From: Prevotella sp. P6B1
Lineage (GTDB): Bacteria > Bacteroidota > Bacteroidia > Bacteroidales > Bacteroidaceae
DNA length: 64,000 bases
Reading direction: 5' to 3'
Assembly (NCBI RefSeq): GCF_000702825.1
Contig: NZ_JNKF01000016.1
Span: forward strand, 1-64,000
Positions 5,440-14,826 of this stretch are shown in pieces. The translations under genes and the position numbers were made by a program. The notes beneath the pieces are model-generated. The model saw only the letters and a list, made by a program, of their open reading frames with translations, did not search any database and had not been told where the DNA came from. Each line of letters starts with the position of its first letter. Position 1 is the stretch's first letter.

Positions 5440-7896
5440 CTAATCCTGGAAATAAACGCGTTTTACGCGGTTGCTGATGCCGGTGAGGACCTCGTAGGGG
5501 ATGGTGTCGAGGACATCGCTGAGCACGGTGACTGGCAGGTTCTCGCCGAAGATCTCTACCTGGTCGCCCTCAACACATGGGATGTCGGTGACATCAATCA
5601 AAGCCACGTCCATGCAGATATTACCCACATACTCGGCCTTCTGACCATTGACCAGACAATAGCAGTGACGATTGCCCAGGTGACGGTTCAGACCATCGGC
5701 ATAGCCGATAGGAATGGCGGCGATGACAGAGTCGCGTGTGAGCTTGCCCTTGCGGCTATAGCCCACGGTATCGGTCTTAGGCACTTGGCGCATCTGCAGG
5801 ATGGTGGTCTTCAGTGTAGAGACGGTGTGCAGGATGCGGTTGTCGCGCGGATCGATGCCATAGAGGCCAAGGCCCAGGCGACACATATCCATCTGGCGCT
5901 CGGGGAAGTGCTCGATGCCGGCAGAGTTGTCCATGTGGCGCAGAATCTTATGCGAGAAAGCGGCCTGCAGCTTGGCACTGCCTGCCTCGAAACGCTTGAA
6001 CTGAAGGGTAGAGAAATTATCGAAATCGTCGCTATCAGAGCCTACGAAGTGGCTGAACACGGAACGTGGGATGACTGCCTGCTGATGCTTCAAACGGTCG
6101 ATGAGCTCGTCCATATCCTCCTCGGGATCGAAGCCCAAGCGATGCATGCCTGTATCGAGCTTGATGTGGACAGGCCAGCCGGTGATACCCTCCTTGCGGG
6201 CAGCCTTGATGAGGGCGTCGAGCAGGCGGAAGCTATACACCTCGGGTTCCAGATCGTAGTCGAACATGGTCTTGAAGGCGGTCATCTCAGGATTCATAAT
6301 CATGATATTGGCGGTGATGCCTGCCTTACGCAGGGTGACACCCTCGTCGGCCACTGCCACTGCCAGATAATCCACGCGGTGATCCTGCAGGGTCTTGGCT
6401 ATCTCTACAGCGCCAGCGCCATAGGCATCGGCCTTGATCATACATACCATCTTGGTGTCGGGCTTCATAAACGAGCGATAGTAGTTGAGGTTCTCGACCA
6501 CAGCATTGAGGTTCACCTCGAGGATGGTCTCGTGTACCTTCTGCTCGAGCTGCTCGGTAATCTGGTCGAAGCCGAACGGACGGGCGCCCTTGAGCAGGAT
6601 CATCTCGCCACGCAGGCCTGTAAACGCCTCGCTACTCAGGAAGTGGTTGACATCGGCAAAGAACTGCTTGTCGGCAATCTGAATCTTATCAGCCTGCGCT
6701 GTGAGCTCAGGACCGATACCGATAAACTTGCTGATGCCACGCTTGATGGCGAGCTCGCTCACCTGGGCATAGAGCTTATCGGGCGATGTGCCTGTCTGGA
6801 AGATATCGCTGAGAATCAGCGTACGCTTGTTCTGCTCCTCGCGACGGTTCATGAAGTCGAGGGCGATATCGAGCGAGTTGATATCCGAGTTGTACGAGTC
6901 GTTGATGAGGATACAGCCACGCTGTCCCTCCTTCACCTCCAGACGCATGGCCACGGGCTCAAGCTGGGGCATACGCTCGGCAAGTTCCGAGGGTGTCAGT
7001 CCCAATCGGAGGGCTACGGCGGCACAGGTGATACAGTCCTCGATCGAAGCCTCATCGATGAAGGGGATATCGAAGCAGTTCTCCTCGTCCTGCCAGATAT
7101 AGGTGATGCGCGAGTTCTCGACACTCTTCACGAAGAAGGCTGCCTGCTGGTCGCAGGTGCTCCACGAGATCTTCTCGCCCTTATAGTTCATACGACGGAT
7201 GCAACGGCTCACGATATCATTATCCGAGCAATATACCATGGCCTCGGTGTCGTGCATCAGCTCGAGTTTCTCCATGCATTTCTCCTCCATCGAACGGAAG
7301 TTCTCCTGATGGGCAGCACCTAACGAGGTGAGCACGCCGATGGTGGGCTGGATGATATCGCGCAGCGCCATCATCTCGCCTGGCTGAGAGATACCTGCCT
7401 CGAAGATGCCGACCTCGGTCTGCTCGTTGAGCAACCATACTGAGAGGGGCACTCCTATCTGCGAGTTGTAGCTGCGAGGCGAGCGCACTATGCGCTGTGA
7501 GGGCAACAGCAACTGATAAAGCCACTCCTTGACCATGGTCTTGCCATTAGAGCCCGTGATGCCCACGATGGGCAGCGAGAACTCATCGCGATGGCGCTCG
7601 GCCAGTCGCTGCAGGGCAGCCAATGTGTGGGGTACGCGCAAAAAGTTGGCTTCAGGATAAAGGGTATCGTAGTGATCAGGCACCTGCTCGACTACGAACT
7701 GGCGCACACCACGGTTATACAGGTCCTGAATATAGCGATGACCATCGTTACGTTGAGTTTTCAGGGCAAAAAACAAGGTCTCTTCTGGGAAACAGAGGCT
7801 ACGACTATCAGTAAGCAACCAACTTACCTGTCCCTCGGTGTTTCCATATCGTCGCGCACCAATCAGTGTGGTAACTTTTTCTATACTGTATTCCAT
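5440..7896 (-). CDS. bifunctional MurF ligase / alanine racemase
   Basis: 818-aa fusion of two cell-wall enzymes. The N-terminal half (1-450) is UDP-N-acetylmuramoyl-tripeptide--D-alanyl-D-alanine ligase, with ATP-binding VGITGSNGKT at 111-120 and later SYNSQIGVPLSVW. The C-terminal half (about 455-818) is a PLP-dependent alanine racemase: MIKADAYGAGA holds the PLP lysine (about K488), followed by MDNSAGIEHF, GLGLYGI, and VGYSRKG with the second catalytic Tyr. The racemase makes the D-Ala used for the dipeptide that MurF adds, so the fusion couples successive supply steps. This fusion is characteristic of Bacteroidetes. It is last in the yfhO-fkp-GSCFA-murF/alr run, 20 bases after the GSCFA gene, and is followed by two hairpins. 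Confidence 0.93.
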   Translation of the reverse strand: MEYSIEKVTTLIGARRYGNTEGQVSWLLTDSRSLCFPEETLFFALKTQRNDGHRYIQDLYNRGVRQFVVEQVPDHYDTLYPEANFLRVPHTLAALQRLAERHRDEFSLPIVGITGSNGKTMVKEWLYQLLLPSQRIVRSPRSYNSQIGVPLSVWLLNEQTEVGIFEAGISQPGEMMALRDIIQPTIGVLTSLGAAHQENFRSMEEKCMEKLELMHDTEAMVYCSDNDIVSRCIRRMNYKGEKISWSTCDQQAAFFVKSVENSRITYIWQDEENCFDIPFIDEASIEDCITCAAVALRLGLTPSELAERMPQLEPVAMRLEVKEGQRGCILINDSYNSDINSLDIALDFMNRREEQNKRTLILSDIFQTGTSPDKLYAQVSELAIKRGISKFIGIGPELTAQADKIQIADKQFFADVNHFLSSEAFTGLRGEMILLKGARPFGFDQITEQLEQKVHETILEVNLNAVVENLNYYRSFMKPDTKMVCMIKADAYGAGAVEIAKTLQDHRVDYLAVAVADEGVTLRKAGITANIMIMNPEMTAFKTMFDYDLEPEVYSFRLLDALIKAARKEGITGWPVHIKLDTGMHRLGFDPEEDMDELIDRLKHQQAVIPRSVFSHFVGSDSDDFDNFSTLQFKRFEAGSAKLQAAFSHKILRHMDNSAGIEHFPERQMDMCRLGLGLYGIDPRDNRILHTVSTLKTTILQMRQVPKTDTVGYSRKGKLTRDSVIAAIPIGYADGLNRHLGNRHCYCLVNGQKAEYVGNICMDVALIDVTDIPCVEGDQVEIFGENLPVTVLSDVLDTIPYEVLTGISNRVKRVYFQD

Positions 7897-7916
7897 TTTG
7901 ATATTTGACTATTTCA

Positions 7917-8768
7917 CTATTTATCGATTGGGAGTGCAAAGTTAGGGTATTTTTTTTGCAACTCGGCTATTTTTAACATAGTTTTATCCATAAACATCCG
8001 ATAATCATCCGAATCGGGATGGAAGGGCTTATGACTCAACGCTGCCTTCAGGGGCTGCCACTCCTTGAGGAAAGCCTTGGCGGCATCGCTCAGATAGACC
8101 TCGGAGAACCGCTGCCAGATGTATTCCACGGCCTGCGACGAGGGGTGGAGCATATCCTCGGCATAGAAACGGTAGTCGCGCAACTCGTCGTTGATGATCT
8201 CGTAGGCGGGGAAGTAGGTTACATTGAGCTTTGAACTTGGAACTTGGAACTTTTCGATCACCTTATCGACGGCTAAGAGCAGGGTGGCCTTGGAGAGCTG
8301 GGAGCCGTGGTAGCCGTATTTGCGATAGCGGATGGGGCTCACGGTGAAGACGATATGCATCTGCGGATTGGCAGCATGCAGGATAGCAACAGCCTGCTGC
8401 AGATAATCGGCACAGGCATCGACACTCAGCTCCTCCTCGTCGAAGAGCGACTGGGGGCGCTTCTGACAGTTATCCACAATCTCGCCTGTTTCCTTGAGCC
8501 GGTACACGTGGTTGGTACCAAGGGTGAGGACTGCCGTTTTTACAATTGACAATTCCTGGCGTTGCTGAGCAGCGAGGCGCTGGATGGTATGGAGGACGGA
8601 GGCAGGATTATACATCACGCCAAAGGGATTGACGATGGTACGGAAACGCTCCTCAGTGAAACGTGCGCCCATCTTATCGGCAAAGCACGACCCTACGAAG
8701 AGCATCTCCTCGCATGGCGCCAGCCTGAACCCAGGGGCCTCTATATCAACAATCGTTCTAAATTCCAT
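7917..8768 (-). CDS. GSCFA domain-containing protein
   Basis: 283-aa member of the GSCFA family (PF08885), named from the motif seen here as FVGSCFADKMGARF near residue 25. The family resembles SGNH/GDSL hydrolases and is thought to act on cell-envelope or polysaccharide substrates; the activity here is unproven. The start ATG overlaps the fkp stop by one base (TAATG), indicating translational coupling. Residues around 180 (EKFQVPSSKLN) are encoded by a TTGGAACTTGGAAC-like mini-repeat that also occurs between genes in this genome, so this segment looks like an in-frame repeat insertion. Confidence 0.85.
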   Translation of the reverse strand: MEFRTIVDIEAPGFRLAPCEEMLFVGSCFADKMGARFTEERFRTIVNPFGVMYNPASVLHTIQRLAAQQRQELSIVKTAVLTLGTNHVYRLKETGEIVDNCQKRPQSLFDEEELSVDACADYLQQAVAILHAANPQMHIVFTVSPIRYRKYGYHGSQLSKATLLLAVDKVIEKFQVPSSKLNVTYFPAYEIINDELRDYRFYAEDMLHPSSQAVEYIWQRFSEVYLSDAAKAFLKEWQPLKAALSHKPFHPDSDDYRMFMDKTMLKIAELQKKYPNFALPIDK

Positions 8769-11422
8769 TAACTTCTGCTGATTTGTAAGCCTGTGGTAGA
8801 GAGACTCATATCCACAAAGCGTGCGTTCTTACGCACAGTGTTCTCATTCAGTATCTGCTTGATGCGCGCAGCGGCCTCAGGATCCTTGGCCACCATATAC
8901 AGATAGCCGCCTCCACCTGCACCAGGCAGTTTATAGCCCAAGCAGAGGTCGTCGATCAGACTGGTGAGTCGGGCCACATCGGCAGGATTAGTACCTGCAT
9001 CGAGGCGCTGGTTCTGCGCCCACGTCTTACGTACTAACTGGCCCATACGTTCGAAATCGTTCTGCTGGATGGCCTCGTACATATCAAGGGTGTGCTGCTT
9101 CATCTGGCGGAGCAAGCGGAGCTCCTCGCCGTGGTTGAGGAACATACGGCGCACTATCTCTGCCAGAATGCTCTTGGCCGTGCGCGTGATGCCCGTATAA
9201 TATAATAGGTGACAGGGGCGATATTCGGGTTGCGTCCACAGATCGGTGGGCAACCAGCGCACCTGTGGGTTCTGGGTGAATCCCCTACCCGTCTGTAGCA
9301 GTTTCACACCACCCAGCACGCCTCCGAACTGATCCTGCCAACCACCACCTGTGGTGAGCATCTGTTCGAGCATCAGCGTGCGATGACCTATCTCGTTCTT
9401 ATCCCATCCCAGTCCGCAGAAGTCGTTGAGCGCACCCAGCACCGTAGCAGCCAGGATGCTGCTGGTGCCCAAGCCGCTGCCTGCGGGGATGGCACTGAGC
9501 AGGGTGAGCTCGATACCTGCGCCAAAGGCTGCCAACTCATCGCTGAGCGCACGCTGACCAAAGCCAGCCAGCACCAGAGCGGCCTTAGGAATAGAGAAGG
9601 GTGAGCCTACGTGCATAAAATCACGCAACTGCTCGGAGGACTCAACCACCTCCATGGCGCCCAGATCGATACTGCGCAGCACGATACGGGGCTCCTGACA
9701 AGGGCGTATATAGGTCTGCAACGGGGGCTGACCATTCAGCTCTATCGCCAGATTGATGACGTTTCCACCCTCCATCAGACAGTAAGGCGGTGTATCCGTC
9801 CAACCACCTGCGATATCGATACGTACAGGCGAACGGCCCCAAACTATCTGGTCGTCGGCCACGCTGAGCTGTGGCACAGGCTGGCGCTCATCGGTATCGA
9901 GCAAGCCCTCGCGCAAAAGCTTAAAGGCTTTATCGCTCTCGCCACGGAACATGGCATCGTGGATGCGGGTCATCAGGGGCGCATCATCGTCGAGCACGGG
10001 TGGCATCGCGATATGCTGCTCCTCAAATTCGCGCTTGGCATCGGCCAGGTCGAGCTGGTAGAACACGCTGTGGTTCCAGTTCTGAGCCAAGGCGCTCCAG
10101 TTGAGCTTGCGGAAAGCCTTGCGCTGGGCAAACAGGCGATGCAGATTGGCCTCGGTACTGATCTCCTCGGCAGAGATATGACGAACGGCCAGGAATCCCA
10201 AGCCATCCAGATTATCCAGTTTCTTCAGGACTTCAAGGTTCTCGACCACGGGGAACTGCTGTTTCTGCTGTTCGGCACCGGCAAACTTATCGTCGATATG
10301 ATACAGGCGCACTGCGTATTCGGTATCGCCAATAGGCACCACGTCGATACACTCGCCGGGGGCCAGGTTCACCTTCCAATGGTTCTCGGGCACGCCTGTT
10401 ATAATATGGTCGTGGCTCAGGGTCCAGCCCTCGCTCACGTTGCTGTTCTCAATCCATATATGGGTATTCTCGCCAGTAAAACGATACTGACAGACAGAAT
10501 TCTGCACAAAGATGCTGGGGTGCGGCTTACGATCGTGGTGCATAATCTCACGCTGATCGTTAACCAGATTCTGGATGCGGAGGGTTGATGTAATCATCTC
10601 GCGCGAAGTTCCGAAATGATAGAACTCGCCACCCTGCAGAGGCACAATAGCCACCTTCAGACCCTTCAGATCGTCGTCGGGCAACGTAGGATTGGTGCCC
10701 AAGGCGCATCCGAATTCGGAGTACAAATCGTACTCTTTTATTTGACCATTGACCATTGATTTCTTAGCGAGGAGCTCTACAGCCTTGTCGCTCAGCATCC
10801 AGATACCGATATCTGTCAGATAATAGTGATCCTTCTGCAGGTCGCTCAGCATCTCGACTGAGGGTTTCTGCAACATCTGCTTGAGCACCTGGGGCGTCTT
10901 GCGCGAACTCACGAACACACCGTGGTTCTTGGCTACCGAGGCATCGAGCCACAAGCCATAGCACACCACATCGGCCTCAGGAATGGGCTGAAGGGGCTGC
11001 GAGGTGCGCACCAGCACATCGCCGCTCACCACCATGGTGTGGATGCTTTCGGGGGCCATCTCCATCAGCTGCTCATAAAGGGGCAGCTGCAGGCTGAGCA
11101 AATCCTGCGAGAGGCGCTGTCCACGCTCCCAACGGAATACGGGCACGGGGGTGAGGATTTTACCAGAAGGTGCATACGAAGGCAAGCGACGACTCTGTCC
11201 ACCTGCGTGCAGCAGGATACGTTTCTCACGAGGCAGCCACTCGGCAAGCGAGGCGCCATCCTCGGTGGTCATACAGGCTTGCAAGAGCCAGGTGGTGCCA
11301 CCACCACTGCCCAGCTTATGCCCTACGGGGTCGTTGGTACAGAAATACTCCTCGCGACTCAATCCAGTCACATCGTGGAAACTGTCCACCAAGTTAGGTG
11401 GTAATGAGAGCAGCTTTTTCAT
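8768..11422 (-). CDS. fkp: bifunctional L-fucokinase / GDP-L-fucose pyrophosphorylase
   Basis: 884-aa protein with strong similarity, from memory, to Bacteroides Fkp (about 949 aa). It phosphorylates L-fucose and then makes GDP-L-fucose for fucosylated surface glycans. The N-terminal part carries the pyrophosphorylase signature (KLGSGGGTTWLL; LHAGGQSRRLPSYAPSGK). The middle contains a left-handed-helix-like segment. The C-terminal GHMP kinase has WGRSPVRIDIAGGWTDTPPY, AIPAGSGLGTSSILA and KLPGAGGGGYLY. It is shorter than the Bacteroides enzyme, mainly in the linker region. In-frame mini-repeat sequence encodes MVNGQIKEY. First-listed neighbours suggest envelope glycan synthesis. Confidence 0.93.
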   Translation of the reverse strand: MKKLLSLPPNLVDSFHDVTGLSREEYFCTNDPVGHKLGSGGGTTWLLQACMTTEDGASLAEWLPREKRILLHAGGQSRRLPSYAPSGKILTPVPVFRWERGQRLSQDLLSLQLPLYEQLMEMAPESIHTMVVSGDVLVRTSQPLQPIPEADVVCYGLWLDASVAKNHGVFVSSRKTPQVLKQMLQKPSVEMLSDLQKDHYYLTDIGIWMLSDKAVELLAKKSMVNGQIKEYDLYSEFGCALGTNPTLPDDDLKGLKVAIVPLQGGEFYHFGTSREMITSTLRIQNLVNDQREIMHHDRKPHPSIFVQNSVCQYRFTGENTHIWIENSNVSEGWTLSHDHIITGVPENHWKVNLAPGECIDVVPIGDTEYAVRLYHIDDKFAGAEQQKQQFPVVENLEVLKKLDNLDGLGFLAVRHISAEEISTEANLHRLFAQRKAFRKLNWSALAQNWNHSVFYQLDLADAKREFEEQHIAMPPVLDDDAPLMTRIHDAMFRGESDKAFKLLREGLLDTDERQPVPQLSVADDQIVWGRSPVRIDIAGGWTDTPPYCLMEGGNVINLAIELNGQPPLQTYIRPCQEPRIVLRSIDLGAMEVVESSEQLRDFMHVGSPFSIPKAALVLAGFGQRALSDELAAFGAGIELTLLSAIPAGSGLGTSSILAATVLGALNDFCGLGWDKNEIGHRTLMLEQMLTTGGGWQDQFGGVLGGVKLLQTGRGFTQNPQVRWLPTDLWTQPEYRPCHLLYYTGITRTAKSILAEIVRRMFLNHGEELRLLRQMKQHTLDMYEAIQQNDFERMGQLVRKTWAQNQRLDAGTNPADVARLTSLIDDLCLGYKLPGAGGGGYLYMVAKDPEAAARIKQILNENTVRKNARFVDMSLSTTGLQISRS

Positions 11423-11449
11423 TGAACATTTAGCTTTGAACTTTGAACT

Positions 11450-13936
11450 TTATTTCTGCTTGCGGCGGTAGGCCATAAAGACGGCACCTGCCAGTACCAA
11501 CAACAGAACTGCGTAAGCCATATAGGCGATGGTCTCAGTTGTTTCGACCGACTTGGGGAAGAAACTGAGCACCACTTCGTGGCGACCAGGCTTCACGGCG
11601 AGGGCACGCAGCACGTAGTCGACTCTACCCAACTCGGCTGGCTCGCCATCGACGGTAGCTGTCCATCCAGGGTAGTACACCTCGGAGAAGACTACCACAC
11701 CACCCTTGCCCGAGTTAACCTCGTAAGTCAACTGGTTGGGCTCGTAGCTCTTGATGGTTACCACGCTGGCAGTATCCTGAGTAGCGCTCTCGCCCAACTG
11801 GGTCTTGAACTGCTCATCGGCCACAGCCTCGTGGCGCAGGTCAATCTTACCCACCTGAGCTATCTCCTCGTTGGCATTCTTCACATAGTTCACCTGATCC
11901 ACAAACCAGGCATTACCCAGAGCGTAAGGGTTCTGGATGGGCACGGTCTGGCCACCCTGCAAGGGGAAGATGAAGTAGCGGGTGTTGAGCATGTTGATCA
12001 CAGGGCATATGCTGTCGCCCTTCACCTGGGTCATATCGCCACCAGCCTCGGATACAGCGCCCATCAGCTTCTGCATCTCAGGATTGATATACTGTTCGAT
12101 CAGTTCCTGATAGCGGCGCAGCTTGGCAGCGTGGTAGCCACCAATGCTCTTATGATAGTAGGATGTCTCGTTCTCGTTAAAGGTGTTTGAGGCAAGATTC
12201 AGCACACGGTAGTCGAGCGTCTTGTCGCGCAGGATCAGCTCGTCAGTCTGCGACATCTGCTGAGGTGCCTCGCGCTCGCTCTTGGGCACAAACATCTCAT
12301 CATTCAGATAGCGCTTGTTCACCTGCCAAAGGTCGACCAGACAGAGCACTAAGATGATGCCTACGGCATACGCCTTCTTGAGCTTGCCGTACATCATAGC
12401 AAAGAGCGCACCTGTGCCCACCACGATAATCCAGAACGAGCGCCAGCAATCAGCCGTAAACACAGCCTTACGCATCTCGGTAAGGTTGCTGGTGAGTGGG
12501 GCGATATGCTCCTGAGGCAGCGTGCTGAGCGCGCGCATCTCGCTCGACGAGATAAAGCTATCGAAGAACAGCGATGGCATGAGGGCAAACAACAGACAGA
12601 AGCCAGCAGTAAGGGCGAAACTGATGCAGATGTGCTTGCGATACTTAGCGAAGGCGTCAGGCTCATCGTAGAGTCGCTTCAGTGCCATCATGGCCAGCAA
12701 GGGAATAGTAAACTCTGCAATCACCAGTATTGAGGCCACCGTACGGAACTTGGCGTACATGGGTACATAGTCGAGGAAGAAATCGGTAAAGCCCATGAAG
12801 TTCTTACCCCACGAAAGCAGTATCGACAGGATGGTAGCAGCCAGCAGCGCCCACTTCATAGGGCCCTTCACAATGAGCAGGCCTAAGATGAAAAGCATCA
12901 TCACAAAAGCACCCACATACACTGGTCCGCTGGTACCAGGCTGCTCGCCCCAGTACTGACCTATCTGCTGGTAGATACTCTCGTAGGTAGGATCGGCCTT
13001 CTCCATGGCAATCTTACTCTCACTCATGGGTACCGAGGCACCACCCTTGGTGTTAGGTACAAGCAGCGTCCAGGTCTCGTCGATACCATAGCTCCACTGA
13101 GTGATATAGTCGCGCTCCAGACCACTGTTGGTCTGGTTGGCAGAATTCTGCTTCACCAGCTCGCTCTTGCCACGCATCGACTCCTGACCATACTGCCAGG
13201 TGTGGTAGAGATTCGAGAGGTTGATGCACACACCAATGGCTGCTCCTGCCACGCACACACCTGTGGCCTTGGCAAAGGCGACATACGTCTTATGACGGAT
13301 AGCATCGACCAGCCAGGCAATCACCATCGCCAGGATGATGAACAGATAGTAATAGGTCATCTGCACGTGGTTGGCATTGATCTCGAAAGCCGTGAAGATG
13401 GCTGTGAGCAGGAATCCCCACAGGTATTTGCCCCGATAGGCCAGCACAATACCCGCTATCATAGGTGGCAGGTAAGCCAACGCCCACACCTTCCAGATAT
13501 GGCCCGCAGCAATGATAATGAGGAAATAGGTGCTGAACGCCCACACGATGGAACCTAAGGCTGCGAGGTGCTGACGGAAGTCGAAAGCACGCAACAGGAT
13601 ATAGAATCCTAACAGATAGGCAAACACATACCACACGTTCTCAGGCAGGAACAGATGGTATATCTTGGTCATGGTACTCAACTTGTCGGTAGAATTGTAC
13701 GAGGGAGCCATCTGGTAGGTAGGCATACCGCCAAAGAGGGCATTGGTCCAGCGACTGCGCTCGCCCGTCTTCTGCATATACTCAGCCACCTCTTGTCCTG
13801 CACCTCGACCTGCCGATGCATCGTGACGATAAAGGATACGTCCCTCGATATCAGCTGGGAAGAAATAGGCGAAAGCCAGAACGGCAAACAACAACACTGC
13901 CAACAAATCGGGCAGCCATTTTTTCAGTAATGTCAT
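11450..13936 (-). CDS. YfhO family membrane protein
   Basis: 828-aa polytopic membrane protein with 12 or more helices and a soluble extracytoplasmic C-terminal part before two final helices. It belongs to the YfhO family, proposed to be GT-C-like glycosyltransferases for lipoteichoic-acid or other glycan decoration in Firmicutes; the role in Bacteroidales is unknown. Typical features are the early loop FPADIEGRILYRHD and the C-terminal VVFSEVYYPGWTATVDGEPA. I chose the ATG at 13936 because an in-frame ATG at 13984 lies upstream of the TAATTTTG promoter at 13963-13970. It heads the run with fkp, GSCFA and murF-alr (27-base gap to fkp). Confidence 0.88.
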   Translation of the reverse strand: MTLLKKWLPDLLAVLLFAVLAFAYFFPADIEGRILYRHDASAGRGAGQEVAEYMQKTGERSRWTNALFGGMPTYQMAPSYNSTDKLSTMTKIYHLFLPENVWYVFAYLLGFYILLRAFDFRQHLAALGSIVWAFSTYFLIIIAAGHIWKVWALAYLPPMIAGIVLAYRGKYLWGFLLTAIFTAFEINANHVQMTYYYLFIILAMVIAWLVDAIRHKTYVAFAKATGVCVAGAAIGVCINLSNLYHTWQYGQESMRGKSELVKQNSANQTNSGLERDYITQWSYGIDETWTLLVPNTKGGASVPMSESKIAMEKADPTYESIYQQIGQYWGEQPGTSGPVYVGAFVMMLFILGLLIVKGPMKWALLAATILSILLSWGKNFMGFTDFFLDYVPMYAKFRTVASILVIAEFTIPLLAMMALKRLYDEPDAFAKYRKHICISFALTAGFCLLFALMPSLFFDSFISSSEMRALSTLPQEHIAPLTSNLTEMRKAVFTADCWRSFWIIVVGTGALFAMMYGKLKKAYAVGIILVLCLVDLWQVNKRYLNDEMFVPKSEREAPQQMSQTDELILRDKTLDYRVLNLASNTFNENETSYYHKSIGGYHAAKLRRYQELIEQYINPEMQKLMGAVSEAGGDMTQVKGDSICPVINMLNTRYFIFPLQGGQTVPIQNPYALGNAWFVDQVNYVKNANEEIAQVGKIDLRHEAVADEQFKTQLGESATQDTASVVTIKSYEPNQLTYEVNSGKGGVVVFSEVYYPGWTATVDGEPAELGRVDYVLRALAVKPGRHEVVLSFFPKSVETTETIAYMAYAVLLLVLAGAVFMAYRRKQK

Positions 13937-13962
13937 AACTTGCAAATTATTTAATTTGCCTG

Positions 13963-13970
13963 CAAAATTA
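13963..13970 (-). promoter_or_regulatory. -7 promoter element (TAATTTTG) of yfhO
   Basis: The minus strand reads TAATTTTGC 26 bases before the yfhO ATG. It is divergent from the trmH-type promoter at 14014, with a TCAATT/CAATTG mini-repeat between them. Confidence 0.6.
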
Positions 13971-14013
13971 CACATAATTTTCAATTTTCAATTGTCAATT
14001 ATCAATTATTTTG

Positions 14014-14021
14014 TATCTTTG
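14014..14021 (+). promoter_or_regulatory. -7 promoter element (TATCTTTG) of RNA methyltransferase gene
   Basis: TATCTTTGC lies 9 bases before the ATG at 14031, giving a very short leader. It rules out the longer reading frame beginning at 13956. Confidence 0.65.
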
Positions 14022-14030
14022 CAGCAAAAT

Positions 14031-14777
14031 ATGGAAGAAACAATCATTACAAGCGTACAAAACGCCAAGATTAAACACGTAGTAGCCCTGCAACAAAAGT
14101 CGTCGCTCCGCCGTGAGGAGGGGCTGTTCGTGGTTGAGGGTCAGCGCGAGATAGAGCACTGCAAAGCCTGTGGCTACGAAGTGGTAGAGGAGTACATCCG
14201 CGACAAGAATGTTACGCCACAGGTATATGAGAAAATGGCCTATCGCGGCAGTACCGAGGGGCATATCGCTGTGGTACGATGCAAGCCTCACACCCTCGCC
14301 CAGCTACAACTGAAAGAGCATCCGCTCATCGTTGTACTCGAGAGCGTGGAGAAGCCTGGCAACTTAGGCGCTATCCTGCGCTCAGCCGAGGCTGCTGGCA
14401 TCGATGCCCTTATCGTGTGCGACCCACTCACGGATATGTATAATCCCAACGTGATCCGTGCCAGCATCGGTGGCGTGTTCTGCGTGCCCACAGCCGTCTG
14501 TTCGTCGCAGGAGTGCATCGCCTTCCTCAAGGAGCATGGCATCACCATCCTCACCGCTCAGCTGCAGGATTCGTACGAATACTACGATTACGATATGACG
14601 CAGGGCACAGCCATTGTGATGGGTACTGAGAGCACAGGACTGACCAACCAGTGGCGCGAAGCTGCCGATGCCCACATCCGCATACCCATGCTGGGCCGTT
14701 TAGACTCGCTGAACGTCAGTGTCTCAGCCGCCATCCTGATGTACGAAGCAGTACGCCAGAGAATGGTAAAAAAGTAA
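14031..14777 (+). CDS. TrmH/SpoU-family RNA 2'-O-methyltransferase
   Basis: 248-aa SPOUT methyltransferase that would transfer methyl from SAM to the 2'-OH of a ribose in tRNA or rRNA. The N-terminal SpoU substrate-binding part (RREEGLFVVEGQREIEHC) precedes the catalytic domain with three knot motifs: VEKPGNLGAILRSAEAAG, TAIVMGTESTGL and IPMLGRLDSLNVSVSAAIL. Which RNA position is modified cannot be told. mtnN and luxS follow on the same strand; their products detoxify S-adenosylhomocysteine, the by-product of this type of reaction, but the link may be incidental. The 3' gap holds an 8-bp AAAAAAGT tandem repeat. Confidence 0.88.
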   Translation: MEETIITSVQNAKIKHVVALQQKSSLRREEGLFVVEGQREIEHCKACGYEVVEEYIRDKNVTPQVYEKMAYRGSTEGHIAVVRCKPHTLAQLQLKEHPLIVVLESVEKPGNLGAILRSAEAAGIDALIVCDPLTDMYNPNVIRASIGGVFCVPTAVCSSQECIAFLKEHGITILTAQLQDSYEYYDYDMTQGTAIVMGTESTGLTNQWREAADAHIRIPMLGRLDSLNVSVSAAILMYEAVRQRMVKK

Positions 14778-14806
14778 AAAAGTAAAAAAGTAAAAAAGTA
14801 AAAAGT
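14769..14806 (+). repeat. tandem GTAAAAAA repeats
   Basis: Four to five copies of GTAAAAAA run from the end of the methyltransferase gene toward mtnN and degrade into AAAGTTTAAAGTTCAAAG. This is a slippage-prone spacer of a kind repeated before luxS. Confidence 0.75.
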
Positions 14807-14826
14807 TAAAGTTTAAAGTTCAAAGT

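Noticed and set aside
5665..7323. 552-codon plus-strand open frame
   Set aside because: It is antisense to murF-alr, whose motifs are complete. Its composition (His/Leu/Val-rich, no motifs) is typical of shadow frames in this GC context.
9611..10588. 325-codon plus-strand open frame
   Set aside because: Antisense to fkp with no recognisable domain; a shadow frame.
14769..14806. phase-variable promoter from GTAAAAAA tandem repeats
   Set aside because: The tract is downstream of a gene and lacks -7/-33 elements placed to be modulated. Similar A-rich spacers are common here.
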